From contig JAZBRS010000011.1 of NCBI GenBank assembly GCA_037176725.1, forward strand, positions 7,440,001-7,504,000: 64,000 nucleotides of DNA. The letters are read 5' to 3'. Position numbers and translations under genes: made by a program. The stretch is from Posidonia oceanica (lineage: Eukaryota; Streptophyta; Magnoliopsida; Alismatales; Posidoniaceae). Below the pieces are notes generated by a model. The model saw only the letters and a program-made list of their open reading frames with translations, had not been told where the DNA came from and ran no database searches. Shown here piece after piece: positions 57,829 to 64,000 of the stretch (within the stretch, counting starts at the first letter, position 1; every line of letters starts with the position of its first letter).

Positions 57829-58744
57829 ATGGGTTATCCAACTCTGGTCACTCCCATGCACTGCTCAGATGCCCTGCGAGAGTGGGTTGGCAAATTCACT
57901 GAGGCCGACCGCGAGAAGCTGCGCACTTGGGGTATCCCTTCCAAACTTCTGAAGGCAGCAGACGTTGAAGTGAGCCGGCATCTCCTATGCGCTGCAGCAA
58001 GGTTCTGGAAGCCAGCGCACCATGTCTTCTGCTTCGGCAGGACAGAGCTGACTCCTACGCTGGAGGAGGTACACTAGATCTGCGGCTTCTCTAAGATAAT
58101 GGGACCTCCAGTCTTTATGAGGCGTGATGGATACACTGCGGTCCTGAGCCAGCTGACTGGACTCTCTGCCAAAGGCTGCCAGCAAAGACTAATCTGCACT
58201 AGCGAGCCTACGCCCCTACTTCGCCTAGCATATTTTGATGCTGTTATGGAAAAGCGCGCTGAACTCGGAAGCGAGCTGTGGCTCCGGGGATTCGTCACCT
58301 GCTTTCTAGGCGAATTGATCTTCACGCATGGCAGGATGACAGTTGCAATCGAGATTGCTGAGATTACACTTGCAGTGGTGGCCCGACAGATTGACCTGGC
58401 ACCAGTCGTCCTTGCAGAGACATACCGCGGGCTAGACCGCGTCGTGCACCGCTGCCGCCAGTTCCACTGCAGCGGAGTACTTGTGCAGATCTGGCTAGCT
58501 GCACACCTGGAAATGGACCTCCTGCACCCTCAGAGGCATGCCAATGAAACCTACTGCAGTAGTGGTCATGCAAGAACCATAAAGAGCGTGCCAGAAGAGT
58601 ACCAGAAGCTGTCTGAGCTGACGGATGATGCAGTGACTTGGCGAATCATCCCTTCCACAGCAGAGCCCTTCACCGTCTTCTTCGATGCTCGTAATATGCG
58701 GCTCGTGGTACTGCTAGGATTCACCGGGGGTGTGGAGTACCACC
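57829..58744 (+). pseudogene. E3 additional ORF (PMD/DUF7745-like), truncated by an LTR
   Basis: ATG at 57829 (MGYPTLVTPMHCSDALREWV). The frame is open apart from one TAG at 58075, up to GVEYH, where the LTR at 58745 cuts it; about 305 of 400 codons remain. It aligns without gaps to the E1 copy: FWKPAHHVFCFGRTELTPTL, FTHGRMTVAIEIAEI, HARTIKSVPEEYQKL, TDDAVTWRIIP. The motif FW.P...F.FGRTELTPTLEE links it to plant mobile domain/DUF7745 proteins; this family call rests on recollection of those motifs. Function within the element is unknown. Confidence 0.75.
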
Positions 58745-59400
58745 TGTTGACACTCCATTTTGACAGGTTGAATTAGTGGATCTCTCTGGTGGCTTCAAAA
58801 CCCAAAACCACACCCTTCTTTTCAAACCAAGACTCCAACTCAAACCCCAAAGACAAACCTAGAACTACACCCACTTTCCAACCGAGAAAAACCTCCAAAA
58901 AACCCTTAGGATCTCCCACCAAAACCACTTCCAAAGACCCTAGAAAACCTAGGTAAAACCCCCCTCTTTCTAGACCCAAAAACCCTTTCAAAAACCTTCC
59001 AAAATCCCACTCCAAACCCTAGGTCAAACACTAGAAACCCTAGGTCACACACTCACCCAATTCCACTTCAATTCTAACCCTCTATCCTCCTCATCTCTCC
59101 AATTTATCCTTTTCTCTCTCCAAATTATCCTTTTCTCTCTCCTGATTATTCTTTTTCTCTCTCCAGATTATTCTCTTCTCTCTCCTCTCTATTCTCCTTC
59201 TTTTCTTGCTCTCCAGTGGGCCCACCTCATTCCTGCTCCTCCCCACTTGTTCTCCTTTCTTCCATTTATTTTATCTTTATTTTATTTTATTTTATTTTAT
59301 CCCATGTTATTTGATCTTTATTTTCTTTTCATCCCTTCCCTTCTTTCTTTCTTTATCCCTTCCTTTCTTTCTTTCCTTCTTTCTTTTCCTTTTTTCCACC

Positions 59401-59470
59401 TTAAACCCTAAACCCTAAACCCTGAACCAAAACCCTGAACCCTAAACCCTAAACCAAAACCCTAAACCCT
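59401..59470 (+). repeat. Degenerate telomere-type repeat (AAACCCT)n
   Basis: About nine AAACCCT/GAACCCT/AAAACCCT units in a row, matching the plant telomeric repeat. It is embedded in the type C LTR within a longer AAACCCTAGG-rich zone, so it is not a chromosome end. Confidence 0.8.
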
Positions 59471-59794
59471 AGAAAACCCTAGGAGAAACTACACCTAAAA
59501 CCCTAGGAAAAACCTAGCAAAAACCTTAGGAAAACCTAGCAAGACCTTAGCCTAGAAAAACCAAGAAAAAACCCTAGGAAAAACCTCCCAAAACCCTAGA
59601 TCACATCCCCCTAAACCTTAGGAACACACTTGCACAAAACCCCTCCAAATTCAGGTCTTTATCCTTCCTATCTCTCTTGATTATCCTTTTCTCTCTCTTG
59701 ATTATTCTTTTTCTCTCTCCTAATTATCCTTTTCTCTCTCCTCACTATTCTCCCCCTTTCTTCTTCTCATTTCTTCTCTAAACTCATCATCAAC

Positions 59795-60560
59795 CCCATT
59801 TAACAATTCTTAAAACAATTAAAGAGAAAAATCCAACCAGAAAAATAAATTAAACACCTAAAAATAATTCGAAAGAAAATCTAATTAAAAACGAATCAAA
59901 ATAACCCAAAAATAGTTAAAACTAATTAAAAACAAATTAAAACAAACTAAAAGACTTAAAAACGATTTAAAACAATTAAAAAACAAATTTCAAGACTTGA
60001 AACAATTAAAAAACAAATTTCAAAACTTAAAGGCAATTAAAACCAATCAAAACCTATTAAAAAACAATTAAAGAAGCAAACATAAGAAAAACCACTCAAA
60101 ATCCTTAAAAAACAATATGAAAATCCAATCAAAAACCTTAAAACAATCAAAGAAAAATTAAAGCAACTAACAAACTTAAAATCAAAAGAAAAAACATAAT
60201 CAAAACAATTAAAAAACTTTGAGAAAACAATTAAAAGAGAAAAACTCAAAACAATTAACAATTAAAAAAGAAGACAAACTTAAAACCAAATTAATAAAAC
60301 TCAAAAACAATCAACAACTTAAAATCAAATTAATAAAACTCAAAAACAATCAACAACTAAAAATCGAATTAAAAAACTTAAAAACAATTAACAAACTTAA
60401 AATCGAAAAGAAAAACTTGAAATAAACTTAAATCAAGAGAAAATTTTAAACAATTAAAACAATCAAAGAAAAACTTAAAAGAAGAAAACCATTAACAAAC
60501 TCAAAAGAATAATTAAAAAGAAAATTAAAAAACAATTAACTTTGAAGCAAATCCAAAAAA
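59795..60560. repeat. A-rich low-complexity block in the second type C LTR
   Basis: Same kind and position as 39380-40155; A-dominated sequence with AACAATTAAAA motifs, followed by a T/C-rich tract at 60570-60680. Confidence 0.85.
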
Positions 60561-63459
60561 ACCAAAACCTATTTTTTCTTTCTTTCCTTCCTTCTTTCTA
60601 TTTCTTTCCTATTTTCTTTTTCTTTTTTATTTTCTTTCTACTGCAACAGCAGCCATCTTCTCCCTCTCTTCTCTGGTTTTTCCTTTTTTTCCAACACTCC
60701 TCCTACTACCCAATCGACAGCACACCTCCAAGCTTGCACGTCCTACACTCCTCCACGACCTTTGCACCAGGCCGGATCGGCGTGCGCCCCCTTCAGCAGC
60801 CGTGCACCTGCAAGCCTCACTACGACCTTCCTTTGCACTCAAGTGCAGCAACCCAAACAAAAAGGAGAAACCAGTAGAACCTTGCTCCAGGGACACCCAC
60901 AGACCACCAAGCTCCCTCTCTCCCTTGTGCACTCCCGAGACCAAGAGAAAATCCACAAACTCATCCAACAGAAGCCATCCAACCGATTTTCTTCTCCAAA
61001 CTTTCAGAAAATCCTTCTCCATTGAACACCCACCACCACAGCCATCTGAAAATTCCGAAACTTGGCCACCTTACTCGCCAAACAACCACTTTCTCAGGCC
61101 ACCCAACATCTCACCCCGAAGCCACCCACACTCCCCGCAAACCACCACAAACACCTTCAGCCCCAAATAGCCTAGAAACTTCAAACTCTTCCACCTCCCT
61201 CCAGAAGCATCCAAACTTCATTCTGTTTCTTCCTACACACTCACCGAACAACCACCTAGTCGCCAGGACCTCCACCTCTACCTGGAGCGTCACACACCAC
61301 CGGAACCACCTCGGCCACCACCGAGCATACCAGACAAAACCAGATCTCTCTCCGAACGGCCAAGCTCACTTCTGGGTGCACCAGAGGTTTCCCCAGACCA
61401 CCAGCAATGCCTCCGGATCGCCCTAGTAGCCCACCACCGCGCCACGCGCCGCCATGACCTCCGCCTACACTGTAGAAATCCACCGAGGTGGGTGGCCCAT
61501 TCCGGCGCGCGAAGAAAGTAGCAAACCCCTCCCTTGGCTTCCTCTCTCTCTCTCCTCTTGCTTCTCGGCCTTCCTCCAGAGCATTTCGTCAACTGTGCCG
61601 CCCGCAGCAGCTCGCCGGAAGGACCTTCTTCCCCAGTGCCGGCAGCCCCTGCAGACCACCAGCACGCCAGCCAGCGCCCCCGCACGCCATCAGACGCCGC
61701 CCCTGCCTCCGCCGGACTGCGCCGACCTTCCTCGCACGCCGCCCGGGCCACGCTGCCCACTCCTCTACCGTTGCACTCTTCCCCTCGACGAGCTCTAACC
61801 TTGCATACTGTAGCCATTTACATTTGTTTTTGTTTTGGTTTTATTTTTGCATTAGCTTAGTACTTTTACACATGCATTGCATTAGCTTCATTTAAGTTTT
61901 TCATATTTGCTTTTAGGTCCAGACACGGTTCATTTAAATCTGAAATAAAACATTATGAAATTGCATGAAAAGTCTGTGTTTTTATTTATTTGCATGATAG
62001 TCCAGTTACTATATAAAAACTTATGTTCTCCTTTAGTTTAGGCCCAGTACTTTATTTTCTTTGCTTTTTAGTCCTCTGCTGTTACAGTTCTTTAGTTTTT
62101 CTTTAATTCCAGCCTAGCTATTTATTTTATTTACATGTTAGTCCTGCTCTAGTTCAAATAAGTTTTCTATTCTTTATTTTCAAGTCCAGTAACCTTTTTA
62201 TTTTGCACCTAAGTCCTGTGGTTGTTAAATATCATTTAAATGCCTGTGTTTATCTTATTAAATTGCTTTTTAGTCCTCCTATTTATTTTATTTTCCATTT
62301 AGTCCTCTGATCTATTGTTAACTCATTTAATTTCTTATTTTTCCTTATTGCATTGCACTTTTATCCTGTTTTATTTCATTTTTGCACTTTAGTCCTCCAT
62401 TTGCATGCACAGCATCTTTTATTTGCATTTTTTCCTTATAAAATTGCATTTTAGCCCTTGCATGATTCAAAATTGCATTCCAGTCCTCAGCATGTTTACA
62501 AAACTCATTTAACAGCATATTTTACCTTATAAAATTGCATTTTAGCCCCTGCATGTTTTCAAATTGCATTTCAGTCCACTGCATGTTTATAAAAATCATT
62601 TAATTGCATCTTTACCTTATTAAATTGCATTTCAGACCCTGCATTTTATTTTAATTACTTCCAGACCCTTAAGTTTTCAAAATCATTGCATATAGACCCT
62701 TAAGTTTTCAAAATCTTTGCATATAGGTCCTTAACTTTTCAAAAACTTTACATTTAGGTCCTTAACTTTTCTAAAGCATCACACTTAGGTCTTTTTTTGC
62801 ATTTTTGCATGCATTGCACCTATGCATCATTGCATTTAGCTTGTTTGCACACTTTTAAGCACCCCTAGCTCCCATGTATGTGGGAGGACCTATTTTGCAC
62901 ACCCCTAGGACCTCTTCTGCCTTAAGCTTGGATATCTTCCGATCGGACCGTCGGATCTTTGCAACCAAGTTACCTGGACCACCCCGGTGAAGCGGACTTC
63001 AATGCTGACCAAGTTTGCCTCAGATCAGGCCTCAGATCCCCAAGGTAAGTCCTTCTGAACCCCTACACAGCACCTTAGTTGCATATCACTTGCATTGCAT
63101 GCATTGTTTTCGCTTCGCGTTTTCCATGCATGTAGATTAGGACTTCCTCTTCTTGCCTATCCACTCTAACCCCTCTTTTCGCATACTCTTAGTGTTTTTA
63201 GGTCGAGTTTCCCCTGGATTCGCTATTGATTGTGGCCTTCCTCCCTCTTTTCCATGATCCGATTGCACCGCGAGCTTTGGGCAGCGTGCAAGACACATCG
63301 TGGAATGGTTTAGTGGGAAACAGTCGCAGAATAGTGGTGATCCCTCCACTTGCTTTCTTTCCCCTTTGCAGGTCTTCACATCTGCATTGCGTGGTCCTTA
63401 AGTGGTGTTTGTCTTCACACTTACATCGTTTGCCTCTTTACTTGTTTGATTCCTCCCCT

Positions 63460-63790
63460 TTGCGTGTTTTCGCATCGTTTTGCGCGCCTGTATCTATTTT
63501 TGCTCGTTTTCGTACAGTTTTGCGTGCCAGCATCTGTTTTCGCATCGTTTTGCATGCTCAGATCTATTTTTGCTCGTTTTCGCACCGTTTTGCGTGCCAG
63601 CATCTATCTTCGCCTGTTTTCGCATCGTTTTGCGTGCCCGCATCTGTTTTTGCTTATCTTCACATCATTTTACGTGTCTGCTTTGTTTCTTGCACCGTTT
63701 TGTGTGCCTGCTTTGTTTCTTACACTGTTTTGCATGCCGACCTTCGTTTCTTGCACCGTTTTGCGTGTTTTACGTTGTTTTCCCTTGCAT
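63460..63790 (+). repeat. Tandem repeats, CGTTTTGCGTGCC type, second type C LTR
   Basis: About ten irregular units around TTTTCGCATCGTTTTGCGTG with CC and CATCTATTTTTGC spacers. It is the counterpart of 43635-44075 with different unit composition, showing fast turnover. Confidence 0.75.
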
Positions 63791-64000
63791 GTCACTTGCA
63801 TTGCCTGGTTTTACCGTTGTTTTGTTTTATCGCCTGCATTTGCATTTAGGGTAGTGATGCTTACTGCTTGGAGTTCTCACAAACTGGGGTTCGCCCGGTT
63901 CGAAACACAGACAGCGTTGCTGAGTGCTTAGATTGCACGTTTAATTCCTTGCATCGCTTTCCATCACTTAGAGCACACCTATGAGCATCTAATTAGGCAT

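Larger units (their letters stand above)
58745..64000 (+). mobile_element. Type C LTR, right end outside window
   Basis: It begins TGTTGACACTCCATTTTGAC in the E3 additional ORF (left flank CCACC) and follows the same order of regions as the solo type C LTR: CCTAGG-rich start, CT tracts, A-rich block, C-rich segment, GCATTTAGGTCC-rich segment, GATCGGACCGTCGGATCTTT near 62940, tandem repeats, GTGATGCTTACTGCTTGGAG near 63854. The window ends about 470 bp short of the expected LTR end, so it cannot be said whether it is solo or a 5' LTR. Confidence 0.85.

Noticed and set aside
1..64000. Host genes, tRNA or rRNA genes
   Set aside because: No non-transposon protein family, tRNA A/B-box pair in a cloverleaf, or rRNA segment was recognised; all sequence is assignable to LTRs or element interiors.
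58745..64000. Calling the last LTR solo or full-length
   Set aside because: Its 3' end is outside the window, so neither a TSD nor a primer-binding site can be checked.

Overview
This window is a stack of nested LTR retrotransposons from a seed plant, almost certainly an angiosperm with a large, repeat-rich genome. I see no host gene, no RNA gene and nothing prokaryotic. All recognisable protein-coding DNA is decayed Ty3/gypsy sequence of the Tat/Ogre lineage. The signs are very long LTRs (3.0 to 6.1 kb), a primer-binding site GTGGCGACTCCACTGGGGA, a gag-protease-RT-RNaseH order followed by a second archaeal-type RNase H before the integrase, and an extra sense ORF between integrase and 3' LTR. 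The species cannot be named from the sequence. Comparisons between copies were made by eye, so domain edges are approximate, while LTR ends and target-site duplications (TSDs) were read base by base.

Layout. 1-223 and 3690-4665 are the 3' UTR of a plus-strand element (E0); a 48-bp tandem array in it is split by a 3.47-kb solo LTR (224-3689, TSD ATAGG). 4666-8446 is a single LTR shared by E0 (as 3' LTR) and E1 (as 5' LTR), and it is chimeric. 8447-23317 is the E1 interior: 5' UTR, one long gag-pol frame 9674-18487, an additional ORF 19686-20888, and tandem repeats 21420-22720. 23318-26315 is the E1 3' LTR. 26316-33417 is a minus-strand element (E2: gag, 5' UTR, 5' LTR) whose gag is cut by the E0/E1 block. 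33418-37209 is an older minus-strand element (E4: RT/RNase H, protease, gag tail), cut by E2 on the left and by E3 on the right. 37210-58744 is plus-strand element E3: its 5' LTR (37210-38684 plus 44769-46805) is split by a 6.08-kb solo LTR (38685-44763, TSD ATATC), followed by gag-pol 47984-56335 and the additional ORF 57829-58744. 58745-64000 is another LTR of the 6-kb family, inserted in the E3 additional ORF and running off the window. E4 is therefore the oldest layer, E2 and E3 came next, and the solo LTRs and the last LTR are younger than their hosts.

The most unusual feature lies in the LTRs. Four LTRs and part of a fifth carry 27 copies of a hairpin module built from exact 29-bp units, GTTGGACGC-N11-GCGTCCAAC, in back-to-back pairs or triplets. 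In one LTR type the modules recur every 225-229 bp. The breakpoint of the chimeric LTR falls in an arm of such a module. Other points are a copy of the primer-binding-site core inside every complete LTR about 165-175 bp before its end, a decay spectrum dominated by CAG to TAG, and a plant-mobile-domain/DUF7745-like additional ORF.

Working model: each element encoded a gag-pol polyprotein in one continuous frame (about 2,938 codons in E1) plus a separate roughly 400-residue protein. All copies here are now inactivated by nonsense transitions, a few indels and nested insertions.
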